A DNA stretch of 64,000 bases from Chloroflexi bacterium 44-23 (GCA_001899005.1 MKUW01000013.1:1-64000), one strand, 5' to 3'. Shown: positions 42,767 through 52,734, numbered from the stretch's first letter. The notes: generated from the sequence alone by a model not told the origin. Program-made: numbers and translations.

Positions 42767-44725
42767 TTAATTAATTTTGAAAACGATCCAATTTTTCATG
42801 CTATTTTGATATTCATAATCCCCTAATGAACAGGGGGGATACTCCGGATTTCCGGCATCCACCAGGACATACTGAATGCCCTGCTCGATTAGCCAATCAC
42901 GATCACAGATTTTCTCATCAGGATAGACTGGTACAATGCTGCGAGTAAAATGCTCACCAAACAATCCATACTCATAGTAGACAATCGTCGGCATGGCGAT
43001 TCCCAATACGCCATCTTCCGGCACAGTTTGATCTACTAAATACAACATTTCTTTGGTGTCATATGACTGGGCGGAGATCGAATCAAAGCGGTGCTGTTTC
43101 CAGAAGGCTTTGTAACCCCAGAAGGATTTGGCTGGGTTACTATAGACAGCCATCAGTAAGGTCAGAATCGAAAGTATGCTGATTAAGTAGATTAACACCA
43201 GACCAAACTTTGGGCGCAACCAATCGAGAAAGGCTGTCAATCCCAGGCACAGGAAAGCAAATAAGGGGATGAAATAACGGCCATCATACGGCGTCCAACC
43301 TGAACGTAAAAATGTAAAGGCCAGCGGTGTCATTAGCAGGAACAGGCTGGTAAGAACCATTAATGGATGCCTGTGCTTGAATGTGATCACCAACACAAAG
43401 ATTGAGATGATAAAAAACACAAACATACCCATCAGTCCAAACCACGAGGAATCCTCCGAGAAAGGAATATGGTCGCTGTAACCAAAGCTGTGCTGGTTCA
43501 GCAGGGATTGGTCCACTTCAAGGGAGACACCGGTCTTTGCACTGATGAAATCTGGAATCGCCGCTTTCAATTGCATTAATTTGCTTTGGTATGGTTCCGG
43601 AATACCCTGGAAATCAACAATCTGATAAGCCCAGCGCCCTGTCATCAAACTAATATGCGCCAGCGAGGAACTGTTTGGCTGGAGTGTGCTTTGAGAGGTC
43701 ATCTCAAGTGCTTCTGGTGGCAGAAGTGAGCCGAAATGGATCGAATTACTGATGAAGATGGGTGAGCTGAGCAGCAAAAACGACAGAAATGAGGATGACC
43801 CCAGGATAATGACATCATGTAAATTGATCATTTTGAATAGCAACCAATAGAGCAAGAAGAAAATGGCCAATCCCGGCAAATATCCACCTACCGAGGAGTT
43901 GGTGCCAATTGAAAGACCAATCGCCAACCCGGCTAGAAGTAAGTAACCAGTATTTTTCCTCTTTAGGTGGTAATAAAAGAAGTATACCGCGGCAATCAGC
44001 ATGAACGAGCTGACATGGTCATGTCGAGTGGAACTGAAGTTCATCTGCACCACCGGAAAGGCTGCCCATATCAGAGCAGAAAGCAGTGCCAGGCTCTTCT
44101 TATTGGTAAGTTCCAGCCCCAAAACGTAGATCAATACGATCGATAGGTAGCCACAGATATAGGTGAATAATCCCAGGAAATGCTCACCGCGCGAAAAGAG
44201 CAGTGTCCAGTAACTGATCATCTCAGCGTTCATTGGAAAGGTCAACTGCCAGATCACCTTGGTATTCCATGGCAGCCAGCTGCCTGTTTGATCCCACATA
44301 CCGATGCGGGCCAGGTGAATCGCCAAGGAATCATTATTGTTCGGCGGCACAAAGAGGACGTAAACCAGAGTAAGCACTGCCGCCAAACCACTGCCGATAA
44401 GAAACACAATAACAGGAAACGGGAGCTTCTTTTCAACTAAGTCAAGCTTTGGGAATGGAAAGGGAAATAATGTGTGTTGGGGAGGTTTCAGAAAGTGGAG
44501 GATAGCAAAAGAAATCGTCAGAAGAATGACCTGAAATCCCAATATAAATATTGGGTTATTCATCTGATAAAATCCCCCGGATACTGTCATTACCAAAATA
44601 ATCAATGAGATGAGGATTGTAAATCCCCCCAGGAACCAATCCAGCCATTTCCTGTAATCAAAATAGCGATTGATTTGTAAAGCAGTCAATAGAAAAATAA
44701 TGAATGAAATAATTAATAAAAGCAT
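42767..44725 (-). CDS. GT39-like membrane glycosyltransferase
   Basis: The 652-residue membrane protein has ~12 or more hydrophobic helices. A first extracytoplasmic loop carries PPNNNDSLAIHLARIGMWDQ, the place where GT-C fold enzymes (ArnT/PMT, family 39) keep their acidic catalytic residues. It ends in a soluble C-terminal domain (~560-652). Such enzymes use polyprenyl-phosphate sugars to modify lipids or proteins outside the membrane. It stands alone on the minus strand; no other glycan genes flank it. Confidence 0.7.
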   Translation of the reverse strand: MLLLIISFIIFLLTALQINRYFDYRKWLDWFLGGFTILISLIILVMTVSGGFYQMNNPIFILGFQVILLTISFAILHFLKPPQHTLFPFPFPKLDLVEKKLPFPVIVFLIGSGLAAVLTLVYVLFVPPNNNDSLAIHLARIGMWDQTGSWLPWNTKVIWQLTFPMNAEMISYWTLLFSRGEHFLGLFTYICGYLSIVLIYVLGLELTNKKSLALLSALIWAAFPVVQMNFSSTRHDHVSSFMLIAAVYFFYYHLKRKNTGYLLLAGLAIGLSIGTNSSVGGYLPGLAIFFLLYWLLFKMINLHDVIILGSSSFLSFLLLSSPIFISNSIHFGSLLPPEALEMTSQSTLQPNSSSLAHISLMTGRWAYQIVDFQGIPEPYQSKLMQLKAAIPDFISAKTGVSLEVDQSLLNQHSFGYSDHIPFSEDSSWFGLMGMFVFFIISIFVLVITFKHRHPLMVLTSLFLLMTPLAFTFLRSGWTPYDGRYFIPLFAFLCLGLTAFLDWLRPKFGLVLIYLISILSILTLLMAVYSNPAKSFWGYKAFWKQHRFDSISAQSYDTKEMLYLVDQTVPEDGVLGIAMPTIVYYEYGLFGEHFTRSIVPVYPDEKICDRDWLIEQGIQYVLVDAGNPEYPPCSLGDYEYQNSMKNWIVFKIN

Positions 44726-45154
44726 TATGTTTCCTGAAATGTTGTATTTTTGTGAAGGAGACTATAAGCTACGAATTTAGTACCAACCTTTATGTTAGTC
44801 CAATCTGCGAAAAATAGGTAGGATTAATCGTCTGTGTGGCATGTACCGGCAACCTATGTAAAGTGCGTTATGGCGAAATGCTGTAGGCCCTGCAGCATCT
44901 TTTACGTGATTTGGTTTTTCAAAAGGGTTGTAAAGGGTGTATAGAACTCATTATAAGATCAGAAGTATGCATCTCATACCATCTCCTGATGCTAATCTGA
45001 ACCTCTTAAATGCTCCAGGCCCGCCAAATGTTTGCTGATAAATTTGCTTCAATTCTGATCTGGTTTTCAGGGTTGCCCGGAATTTACCCCTCGATTTGTG
45101 TATGGTCAAGTCCGGGCAGATATATTTTTTGATTCTACTTTTGAGATAAGGTTC
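44726..45154. other. Intergenic region between two minus-strand genes
   Basis: A small dyad TGCTG...CAGCA lies near 44880-44900. Otherwise nothing is recognised. Confidence 0.4.
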
Positions 45155-47599
45155 TTACTTTTTGTCGGCTTCACCACCCGTTAGCACCCGATTCTCTTTA
45201 AGTTCTGTGAACGCAGCGGCGGTAATTGAAACATCATCAATAAAGAAATTACTGTTGAGTGATTCGTCGGTGGTAGCCCGAAATTCAAGGGAGATGGTTG
45301 TGCCCATATAGCTGTTCAGATCCAGCACGCCTTCCACCCAGCCTGCCGTGTCATTGGTTCCACACAGGGTAAAGGATAGTTTTTCGGTGCCGTTTACAAA
45401 AACCTTCCCAAAATCGAAGCCACAAATATCCTCCGAGGCAATCCAATACCAGAAATGCAGGTAACGCACCCCGCTAAGCGCAATGCCTGATTGCTGCAAG
45501 CTGCTAATATCATCATAATCGCCGCCCAGCCAGGCCGCCCATGAGCCGCTGTGGGGAGTCACGTCGCCTGGAAACGATTGCGTGATTATATCCCACCCAC
45601 CAGTTGATGATTCAGTCCAATTACCATCTGCTCCACCTTCAAAGTCTCCATTTCGGATCGGATTGACAGCGGTGCTCGTGACGGTGATGCTGATCGTAGC
45701 CACGTTAGAATCGCCAGTGCCATCGTTCACCTTAAAGGTAAAGCTGTCGCTTCCTACATAATTCGTTGTAGGTGTATAAATGCGGTTAAGTCCTGACCCG
45801 CTGAGTGCTCCGTGCAGAGGGTTGCTGACGATGGTCCATGTAAGTGGGTCACTGTTAGCATCTGATGCGGTTAAAGTAATTGCAATGGCCGTGTTTTTCG
45901 ATGTTGTCACACTCTGGTTATTGGCCACCGGCAGAACATTTGGCATGGTTGGTCTTAGAACAATTGGCAAATAAACACTTTGAACGAATGAGATCCCGTA
46001 GGTCAAGTTGGCGGTCATGGTGGCTGCGCAGTCGCTAATGTTGGTCACCGCTACCTGGCTGCCCGCACCGCTATATAAATTGCTGTTGGGGTTGGAGGAA
46101 CTGTTAAATGTGCGGTTGGCTTCTGTACCAGGAAAAGGATCCCCTGCATCCCCGCGGTTAATGTTATTATGTAATTCATTCAGGCCATCAGCTTCTATTA
46201 CCTTAATCAGTGGATGATTTTCGTTGCTGTTTGCAGAGTTAGTATACGTAACCGATTCGTCAATATGCCAGATCACCAGGCCGCAGCCTGGCAGCCCGGC
46301 ATCGTAGCTCGTTAATTGTCGATTTTCCACCAGGAAAAACTCTCCCGTGCCGGAAGCTGTCTGAAAATTCCAGTTGACTCCGCCCGGGTTGGGACGCAAC
46401 AGAAAGGCTGTGGGATTGGTTTCTGCTTGATTGATTGCAGCCCCTGATGACGTTCCGTTAACCGCGCTCGGTGTAATCCAGGACTGATACCACTTTAACC
46501 AGGCATCCGGGAAAGCCGGTGTGCTGCCTGCCGGGTTGCTGTCTATGGCATTCCACGAACCAGCACCCATAATTGACCACTTGCCTACGCCTTCAGATGT
46601 ATCATCGATATCATACAGGTCCGGCCAGGTCAGGTCGTGCCCTAATTCATGAGCGATGACGCCCATGGTCGCTTGATGGTTACCGTGAATCTCGCCAAAT
46701 TGGGCATAACCGCCGTTATGCGCATATGCCCCTAGCACTTTTCCATCAAGGGTGGGCGGTCCGACATTGTCTAAGGTCCAACGATGTGCCCAAATATTTG
46801 GTGTACTCCAATCGTAAGAATTCTCATAGCCGGCTACAACCACCACGATGTGCAACTCATTGAGGGATATATACCCATCGCTGTTGGTATCATAACTGGC
46901 ATAATTAATAAAGGGATCGGCAGCGATTAGGGCGTTCTTGACGATTGATTGGTTTGCAATCCCGGTACTACCGCCGGTATTCGGGTGAGCGTAGCCCAGG
47001 TTCAACCAACCTATCACACCGTCATTAGCTGTGCCATTTGATTCCGTAGCAGGGGAGAGCGTCAACTGATCGAACGATGCTTTCAGGTAAAAATCTTTCA
47101 CGCTATTGGATGCGCCGAATATGGTTGTGGCGAAATCCGCAGCGGTATAAGTGCCTGCGCGATTGCTGAAGCTTGCCAGCAGCACCAGGGTGCGCTGCGT
47201 ACCCAAATTGGGAGAATCCATACGGGTTGGCAGCGCGTCTGGTGGTATAAACGATCCCTGTGGACGCGTATGTAAGGGGAGGTTCAATGGTGCGACACTA
47301 CCCACGACCAGGCGACCTGCATTATCCTGGAAAGATGGGCTCAGCGATCCGTCTTGAGTAGGAATTGCATACACCCACCAGCCATCCGTATCTTGCAAAA
47401 CGGTATAACCGGCTTTTGTTTCAAAGCCATTCGACCATTCATCGCCCCACTGTCGCGCTACAAAAGTAGTTCCATCCGGTTGTGTGATGGTCAAATCAAT
47501 CGGAGCAGCTGGAGCAGCCAAAGCTGTCGTTGTCCAAACCGCCGCCAAAGCCAGAGTAAAAAATATAACTGCAAATCGAAAAATGTGATTAATGGACAT
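45155..47599 (-). CDS. Secreted M6-family metalloprotease (immune inhibitor A-like)
   Basis: The 814-residue protein starts at ATG 47599 behind AGAGG, with a signal peptide (~5-28, ending TALAAP). The M6 catalytic domain (~50-540) has the zinc motif HELGH at 317-321 and the following WSIMGAGSWN segment (Met-turn). A VYLPIVLR tail motif closes that region. A cadherin/Big-like sandwich follows (~590-670, SDANSDPLTWTIVSNPLHG), then a jelly-roll-like adhesion domain (~680-800, WAAWLGGDYDD). It degrades extracellular protein. The stop-to-start distance to the lipoprotein gene before it is 13 bp, so the two are one operon. A longer start at 47686 would overlap that lipoprotein gene and is rejected. 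Confidence 0.9.
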   Translation of the reverse strand: MSINHIFRFAVIFFTLALAAVWTTTALAAPAAPIDLTITQPDGTTFVARQWGDEWSNGFETKAGYTVLQDTDGWWVYAIPTQDGSLSPSFQDNAGRLVVGSVAPLNLPLHTRPQGSFIPPDALPTRMDSPNLGTQRTLVLLASFSNRAGTYTAADFATTIFGASNSVKDFYLKASFDQLTLSPATESNGTANDGVIGWLNLGYAHPNTGGSTGIANQSIVKNALIAADPFINYASYDTNSDGYISLNELHIVVVVAGYENSYDWSTPNIWAHRWTLDNVGPPTLDGKVLGAYAHNGGYAQFGEIHGNHQATMGVIAHELGHDLTWPDLYDIDDTSEGVGKWSIMGAGSWNAIDSNPAGSTPAFPDAWLKWYQSWITPSAVNGTSSGAAINQAETNPTAFLLRPNPGGVNWNFQTASGTGEFFLVENRQLTSYDAGLPGCGLVIWHIDESVTYTNSANSNENHPLIKVIEADGLNELHNNINRGDAGDPFPGTEANRTFNSSSNPNSNLYSGAGSQVAVTNISDCAATMTANLTYGISFVQSVYLPIVLRPTMPNVLPVANNQSVTTSKNTAIAITLTASDANSDPLTWTIVSNPLHGALSGSGLNRIYTPTTNYVGSDSFTFKVNDGTGDSNVATISITVTSTAVNPIRNGDFEGGADGNWTESSTGGWDIITQSFPGDVTPHSGSWAAWLGGDYDDISSLQQSGIALSGVRYLHFWYWIASEDICGFDFGKVFVNGTEKLSFTLCGTNDTAGWVEGVLDLNSYMGTTISLEFRATTDESLNSNFFIDDVSITAAAFTELKENRVLTGGEADKK

Positions 47600-47612
47600 T
47601 TTAAACCTCTGA

Positions 47613-48050
47613 TTATGGTTTCTTGGAATATGTTTCAATATAATCACCCTCTGCCGCCACCGTGAGGGTTTGTGTTGATTTGTCATAATTGCCGTGCGCT
47701 ATTATATAGTCCCCCACATTGATCTCGCCAGCGTAAAATGCCAGGCGGATCTTCGGCTGTGTCTCGCTGACCGGTGAAGGTGGATAAGCTGTATAAGTTA
47801 CATTGATCTCTTCACCTCCGTCTAATTTCACCTGATAAACAAAAGTGCGGGGTGCATCCAGCAATCCTGCGGGTGTTGTGTCACCGCCGCTTAGTACTAT
47901 CCCGCTTACCTTCTGTATTCCATTTTGCAGGGTCTGAGGGGCTCGTTTTGTGATGTTATCCGGATCTGTTGTGTTGGCTGGGCTGCACGAATTCAATAAA
48001 ATCAGGGGAAAGAAAACAATTACAAGACAAAGCAGATGCTTTTGTTTCAT
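47613..48050 (-). CDS. Small lipoprotein upstream of the M6 protease
   Basis: The 145-residue protein has a lipoprotein signal (LLNSC, cysteine ~22) followed by a single small beta-rich domain (VSGIVLSGGDTTPAGLL, RLAFYAGEINVGDYIIAHGN, LTVAAEGDYIETY). The layout is OB-fold-like, but no family is recognised. The start at ATG 48050 follows GGGAGAGGG. It is the first gene of a two-gene operon with the metalloprotease and could be a surface partner or a chaperone/inhibitor of it (speculative). Confidence 0.7.
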   Translation of the reverse strand: MKQKHLLCLVIVFFPLILLNSCSPANTTDPDNITKRAPQTLQNGIQKVSGIVLSGGDTTPAGLLDAPRTFVYQVKLDGGEEINVTYTAYPPSPVSETQPKIRLAFYAGEINVGDYIIAHGNYDKSTQTLTVAAEGDYIETYSKKP

Positions 48051-48568
48051 ACCCTCTCCCAGATTAGATTTATAACAAAGCTGAATTATAGAAGAATACA
48101 CCTATTTGTATCTAATTAGTATACTACTTTTTATTTTATATTAACTTATGAAAATCGGCTAAATTTAATGGAAGGTTTGTCAGGATCGACAGTGTAATCT
48201 ATTGGGTTTTTTGAGCGGAATGCATGGATGTAAAATCGCCAACGATCAATCATAATTCAGACTTCTTGGATTGAGTAGATTCATTCGATTTGGCCAATTC
48301 ATTTCTCATTTCCCCATTGGAAGAGCATCCCATTTTCAGAATAGATCCAAACCTGGAAAATATCCACAATAATAGATAAAAGACAAATAAACAAACTATG
48401 CCTTATGGACAGAAAATCCTCATTCGAAATGACCGTGATCACACCATTTGAGAAGACAGCAAAACCACCGATGTCGCTGGGTATCATACCCTCCCAGAAT
48501 CATACTTTGATGATTACCTTGCTATTCAGACCCACAAAACCGGCCCAAATATTCATGACATTTTAAAG
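48051..48568. other. Intergenic region, divergent
   Basis: An AT-rich stretch between the lipoprotein gene (minus) and the liv operon 2 promoter. I see no gene. Confidence 0.45.
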
Positions 48569-48597
48569 TTGACAATATTTAGCGCTGGTTGTAATAT
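48569..48597 (+). promoter_or_regulatory. Sigma-70 promoter of liv operon 2
   Basis: Consensus -35 TTGACA (48569-48574), 17-bp spacer, -10 TAATAT (48592-48597). It gives a leader of ~200 nt before livJ. Confidence 0.82.
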
Positions 48598-48636
48598 AAA
48601 TGAATCATTAAAATATAGAGGAGGTGGTTTATTGGA

Positions 48637-48684
48637 ATGATTTTGTACGTGGTTTCCCCCTTTTCTTGTTTTACCCAAACATAA
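48637..48684 (+). CDS. Possible leader peptide of liv operon 2
   Basis: Within the ~200-nt leader, GAGGAGGTGG is followed by ATG 48637 and a 15-codon frame MILYVVSPFSCFTQT, ending at TAA 48682. Four of the first six residues are Ile, Leu, Val and Val, the amino acids this transporter family carries. Such a peptide could sense their supply by attenuation. I do not see a clear terminator/antiterminator pair after it, so this is only a candidate. Confidence 0.3.
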   Translation: MILYVVSPFSCFTQT

Positions 48685-48805
48685 ACCCATTGCACTCTCA
48701 ACTCTGCCCCATACCAACCCCAACCCAGTTTCAAGACAGAATCTTTCTCGCCTCATAGCAGCCCCATCTCTGACCTAATCAAATAGCATTTTGGAGGATA
48801 AAGAG

Positions 48806-49978
48806 ATGAAAAAATTAGCCTTATTACTAGGCGTTATTTTGGTTTTAACAATGACGTTAAGTGCGTGTGGTGGCGCGGGAGGCCAGGCACAAACGGTTAA
48901 AGTAGGCGTGGTTGCTGAACTTACCGGAGATATCCCTGCAGTAGGGGCATCCTGTAAAAACGCAGCTGAAATGGCTGTCCAGGAAATTAATGATGCCGGT
49001 GGTCTTGAGATCGGCGGACAAAAATATAAGGTGGAACTTTATATTGAGGATAACGCCGGAAAAGCTGACCAATCCGCTTCGGCTGCTCAAAAGCTCATTA
49101 CCCAGCAGAATGTGGTCGCCATTATCGGGCCAAATGCCAGCCGTTATGCCATCCCCGCCTCTGAGATTGCAGAAAGTTCAAAGGTTGTTTTGATCAGCCC
49201 CTGGTCAACCAACCCGAAAACCACCCTGGATGCCAAGACGGATCTGCCAAAAAAATACGTCTTTCGTGCTGCTTTCATCGATCCCTTCCAGGGACGTGTG
49301 GTTGCAAAGTTCGCACTTGACAACTTAAAGGCGAAGAAGGCAGCGGTTTTATTTGATGTGGCTTCTGATTACAACAAAGGCATTGCTGAATTCTTCAAAT
49401 CTACCTTTGAAGAAAATGGCGGAACTGTGGTGGCTTACGAAACATATACCACAGGCGATAAAGACTTCTCTGCCCAGTTGACGAAAATTAAAGAAACTGG
49501 ACCGGATGTTGTCTTTTTGCCGAATTATTATAGCGAAGTTCCTTTGCAGATCCAGCAGGCTCATCGTCTTGGAATTGAAGCACCTTTTCTGGGTTCGGAT
49601 TCCTGGGGCAGTTCAGAGCTGATTACCCTGTGTGGTACTGATTGTGAAGGTTATTATTTCAGCACCCATTATGCCGCTGATGCTGCCACTCCGGCAGCCA
49701 CAAAGTTTATTCAAAACTATACTCAAAAGTATGGAAACACACCGGATGATGTGGCTGCACTTACTTACGATTCCTTTGGTTTGCTTTGGCAGGCTCTCCA
49801 ATCGGCCGGTAAGATTGACCGTGAAGCAGTCCGAGAAGCAATGTCAAAAATTGCGGCATTTGATGGCGTAACCGGGAATATGTCATTCCAGGCGGGATCG
49901 GGCGACCCAATCAAGAGCGCTGTGATTCTGCAAGTGAAAGGTGATAAATTTGTTTGGTTCGCCAATGCGAATCCGTAA
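48806..49978 (+). CDS. livJ: Branched-chain amino acid ABC transporter binding lipoprotein LivJ (set 2)
   Basis: The 390-residue lipoprotein has signal and lipobox LSAC, then a Gly-rich tether and the Leu/Ile/Val-binding fold (VGVVAELTGDIPAVGASCKN, VELYIEDNAGKADQSASAAQ, FRAAFIDPFQGRVVAKFALD). The start at ATG 48806 is behind GGAGG; an upstream Met is less well placed. It is a paralogue of the protein at 25795-26967, sharing the FIDPFQGRV and YFS(T)HYAADAATPA-like blocks. It likely binds a related but different ligand. Confidence 0.9.
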   Translation: MKKLALLLGVILVLTMTLSACGGAGGQAQTVKVGVVAELTGDIPAVGASCKNAAEMAVQEINDAGGLEIGGQKYKVELYIEDNAGKADQSASAAQKLITQQNVVAIIGPNASRYAIPASEIAESSKVVLISPWSTNPKTTLDAKTDLPKKYVFRAAFIDPFQGRVVAKFALDNLKAKKAAVLFDVASDYNKGIAEFFKSTFEENGGTVVAYETYTTGDKDFSAQLTKIKETGPDVVFLPNYYSEVPLQIQQAHRLGIEAPFLGSDSWGSSELITLCGTDCEGYYFSTHYAADAATPAATKFIQNYTQKYGNTPDDVAALTYDSFGLLWQALQSAGKIDREAVREAMSKIAAFDGVTGNMSFQAGSGDPIKSAVILQVKGDKFVWFANANP

Positions 49979-49994
49979 TTTATAGCAATCGAAA

Positions 49995-50040
49995 TATCCG
50001 CGGGTTTGGCTTTACCGAATCCGCGGATAATTTTATTTAT
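49995..50040 (+). terminator. Hairpin between livJ and livH (set 2)
   Basis: Perfect 9-bp arms TATCCGCGG (49995-50003) and CCGCGGATA (50021-50029) are followed by ATTTTATTTAT. It is an intrinsic terminator that probably lets part of transcription through to livHMGF. Confidence 0.75.
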
Positions 50041-50052
50041 GAGAGGTAGCCA

Positions 50053-50928
50053 ATGACCTATCTCCTTCAACAATTACTGAATGCTTTGCAGCTTGGTAGT
50101 ATTTACGCATTGATAGCGTTGGGCTATACGATGGTCTATGGGATTCTGACGATGATCAACTTTGCCCATGGTGACCTTTTCATGGTAGGCGCTTTCTTCT
50201 GTTTCCTGGCCGCAACAGCTTTGGGGCTTCCATTTATCCCCACTTTGCTGGTAACAATGATCGGTGTTGCTCTTTTAGGGGTGCTGATAGAGAGATTCGC
50301 TTACCGGCCGCTGCGTAATGCACCTCGCGTTTCAGCGATCATCACTGCGTTAGGAGTGGGTATCTTTCTTGAAAATTTCACCCTGGTGTTTGCACCATAC
50401 CCTCAACATGTACCTCAATTAATTCAAAATAAAACCTGGGTGTTCGCCGGAGTATCAATATCTTCGTTACAGATCTTGATTATCGCCCTTTCAATTGTTT
50501 TGCTGATTCTACTGGATAGTATCGTCAGAAAAACATTGGTGGGAATGGCGATGCGGGCTATTTCATGGGATAAAACGATCGTTCCTTTAATGGGTGTGCC
50601 ACTTAACTTGATTATTTCTGCCACTTTTGCTTTGGGAACAAGTTTAGCAGGTGCAGCCGGGGTAATGTATGCCCTGGCTTTTCCGGTAATTGATCCTTAT
50701 ATGGGCATTCTGATTGGCTGGAAAGCCTTTATTGCTGCAGTCGTTGGCGGGATTGGTAATATTCGCGGGGCGATGGTTGGTGCTTTTATTCTGGGTGGTG
50801 TAGAAATTATGGTGGCAGCGTTTTTACCATCCACATATCGGGATTTTGTTGCCTTCACACTGTTGTTGGTCTTATTGATCTTTCGGCCTTATGGCATTTT
50901 AGGTAAGCCCAGGCCACAGAAGGTGTAA
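50053..50928 (+). CDS. livH: Branched-chain amino acid ABC transporter permease LivH (set 2)
   Basis: The 291-residue permease has the LivH hallmarks LQLGSIYALIALGYTMVYG, MINFAHGDLFMVGAF and FIAAVVGGIGNIRGAM. About eight transmembrane helices. GAGAGG precedes ATG 50053. livM follows after 2 bp. Confidence 0.93.
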   Translation: MTYLLQQLLNALQLGSIYALIALGYTMVYGILTMINFAHGDLFMVGAFFCFLAATALGLPFIPTLLVTMIGVALLGVLIERFAYRPLRNAPRVSAIITALGVGIFLENFTLVFAPYPQHVPQLIQNKTWVFAGVSISSLQILIIALSIVLLILLDSIVRKTLVGMAMRAISWDKTIVPLMGVPLNLIISATFALGTSLAGAAGVMYALAFPVIDPYMGILIGWKAFIAAVVGGIGNIRGAMVGAFILGGVEIMVAAFLPSTYRDFVAFTLLLVLLIFRPYGILGKPRPQKV

Positions 50929-50930
50929 CA

Positions 50931-51983
50931 ATGAAAACGAATACTTCTCGGAACCTGACCTGGCTAGCGTGGCTTAAAATTCAGTTGGAAAATATAGCGG
51001 CAAATCGTAAAATCCTCCCAATTTTGGTTGTGGCAGGTTTAATTTTGTCGTTTACTATTCCCCAGTTTCACATATTAAATGATTATGTGATACTGATCAT
51101 TATCTATGTAGGCATTAATATCATTTTGTCGACCAGTTTGAATTTGATCAACGGGTACATGGGAGAGTTTTCTGTAGGCCATGCTGGCTTTATGGCTGTT
51201 GGTGCGTATATCTCTGCCATTCTCACAACACAATTAATCCCCGGAAACCTGGCCATCTGGTTGTTCCCACTGGTGGTAATTGCTGCCGGGTTTGGAGCAG
51301 CATTGATCGGGTTGGTAGTGGCCATTCCTTCCTTTAAAACACGTGGAGATTACCTGGCGATTGTGACCCTGGCTTTCCTGATGATTGTAAAATCAGTGAT
51401 TGAAAATATTGAGGTGATTGGGGGACCGCGCGGTATCCCAGGTATTTCAAAACTTACCACTCTGCCCTGGACATTTATCTGGGTTGTCATCGCCGTGGCT
51501 GTGATCCGCAATTTTGTCTATTCAAAGTATGGGCGCGGAGTGCTTTCTCTGAGAGAGGATGAAATTGCCAGTGATTTAATGAGTGTAAATACCAAACAGG
51601 TTAAATTACTCAGTTTTATCATTTCATCGTTCTTTGCAGGGGTGGCCGGGGCGCTTTTTGCTCATATTCTGCAATTTATCAGTCCCCGAGTTTTTGATAT
51701 CGTAAAATCCACAGACATTTTAATTATGATGTACCTGGGAGGGATCGGTTCGATTGCAGGTTCGATTACCGGCGCCGTCATATTTACAGTGTTGCTCGAA
51801 GCCCTTCGGCCTTTGGGCATGTGGAGAATGGTGCTGATGCCATTGGTGCTGGTCTTCTTAATGATTTATCGACCGCTGGGCATTATGGGGATGCGTGAGT
51901 TACGTTGGTTTGTACCGGGTTACGAACTTGTCGCCAGCAAACTCTGGAGAAAGAACAAGGGGGTTGATCATGTTGAAAGCTGA
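50931..51983 (+). CDS. livM: Branched-chain amino acid ABC transporter permease LivM (set 2)
   Basis: The 350-residue permease has the segments NLINGYMGEFSVGHAGFMAV, FKTRGDYLAIVTLAFLMI and YLGGIGSIAGSITGAV, with ~9 transmembrane helices and a charged cytoplasmic tail. It overlaps livG by 14 bp. It is the paralogue of the protein at 23672-24745. Confidence 0.92.
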   Translation: MKTNTSRNLTWLAWLKIQLENIAANRKILPILVVAGLILSFTIPQFHILNDYVILIIIYVGINIILSTSLNLINGYMGEFSVGHAGFMAVGAYISAILTTQLIPGNLAIWLFPLVVIAAGFGAALIGLVVAIPSFKTRGDYLAIVTLAFLMIVKSVIENIEVIGGPRGIPGISKLTTLPWTFIWVVIAVAVIRNFVYSKYGRGVLSLREDEIASDLMSVNTKQVKLLSFIISSFFAGVAGALFAHILQFISPRVFDIVKSTDILIMMYLGGIGSIAGSITGAVIFTVLLEALRPLGMWRMVLMPLVLVFLMIYRPLGIMGMRELRWFVPGYELVASKLWRKNKGVDHVES

Positions 51984-52734
51984 GGGTTTGACACACTACT
52001 TTGGCGGGTTGTGTGCAGTGTCCAATTTCAATCTCGATCTGCAACCTTATGAACTGATGGGTATCATTGGCCCAAACGGCGCTGGTAAAACGACCATTTT
52101 TAACCTAATTACAGGTGTTTATAAAGCTTCTAAGGGAAGCATAATGCTCGATGGAGTGGAATTGGTAGGCCGGACGCCCAACCAGATCACCTCGTTGGGA
52201 ATAGCCAGAACGTTTCAAAACATACGTTTATTTAAAGACCTTTCAGTACTGGATAATGTGCGCATCGCTAATTACTCACAAACTAACTATAATCCTTTTG
52301 AAGCTATGTTCCATATTGGCAGATATAAATCCGAAGAGGAACGCATTACAAATCATTCCATGGATTTGCTGGCAGTTTTTAAACTAGACAGCTACGCGGA
52401 TGAAAAAGCGAGAAATTTACCTTATGGATCTCAGCGACGGCTGGAAATTGCACGTGCTCTGGCGACTAACCCACGCGTTTTGCTATTGGATGAACCAGCT
52501 GCCGGTATGAACCCAAATGAGATAGAAGCATTAATGGAATTCATTCGCTGGATTCGTAAAGAGTTCAACCTGACCATTATATTGATTGAACACCAGATGC
52601 GGTTGGTAATGGGAATCTGTGAACGGCTAAAAGTCCTTGATTTTGGAGCAACTCTTGCCGAAGGTCTGCCCCATGATATCCAGAATAACCCGAAAGTGTT
52701 GGAAGCTTACCTGGGTGAGGGAGGTGACCTATGA
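51970..52734 (+). CDS. livG: Branched-chain amino acid ABC transporter ATPase LivG (set 2)
   Basis: The 254-residue ATPase starts at ATG 51970 behind AGGGGG, with Walker A GPNGAGKTT, GIARTFQNIRLFKDL, signature LPYGSQRRLEIARAL, and Walker B LLLLDEPAAGMNP. It overlaps livM by 14 bp and livF in ATGA fashion. A frame extending back to 51895 lies inside livM and is rejected. Confidence 0.92.
   Translation: MLKAEGLTHYFGGLCAVSNFNLDLQPYELMGIIGPNGAGKTTIFNLITGVYKASKGSIMLDGVELVGRTPNQITSLGIARTFQNIRLFKDLSVLDNVRIANYSQTNYNPFEAMFHIGRYKSEEERITNHSMDLLAVFKLDSYADEKARNLPYGSQRRLEIARALATNPRVLLLDEPAAGMNPNEIEALMEFIRWIRKEFNLTIILIEHQMRLVMGICERLKVLDFGATLAEGLPHDIQNNPKVLEAYLGEGGDL

Noticed and set aside
44880..44900. Terminator hairpin TGCTG...CAGCA
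   Set aside because: No gene on either strand ends there and no T-run follows in the right place.
45155..47686. Longer M6 protease start at 47686
   Set aside because: The extra 29 residues would overlap the upstream lipoprotein gene and put charged residues ahead of the signal peptide. ATG 47599 has AGAGG at good spacing.
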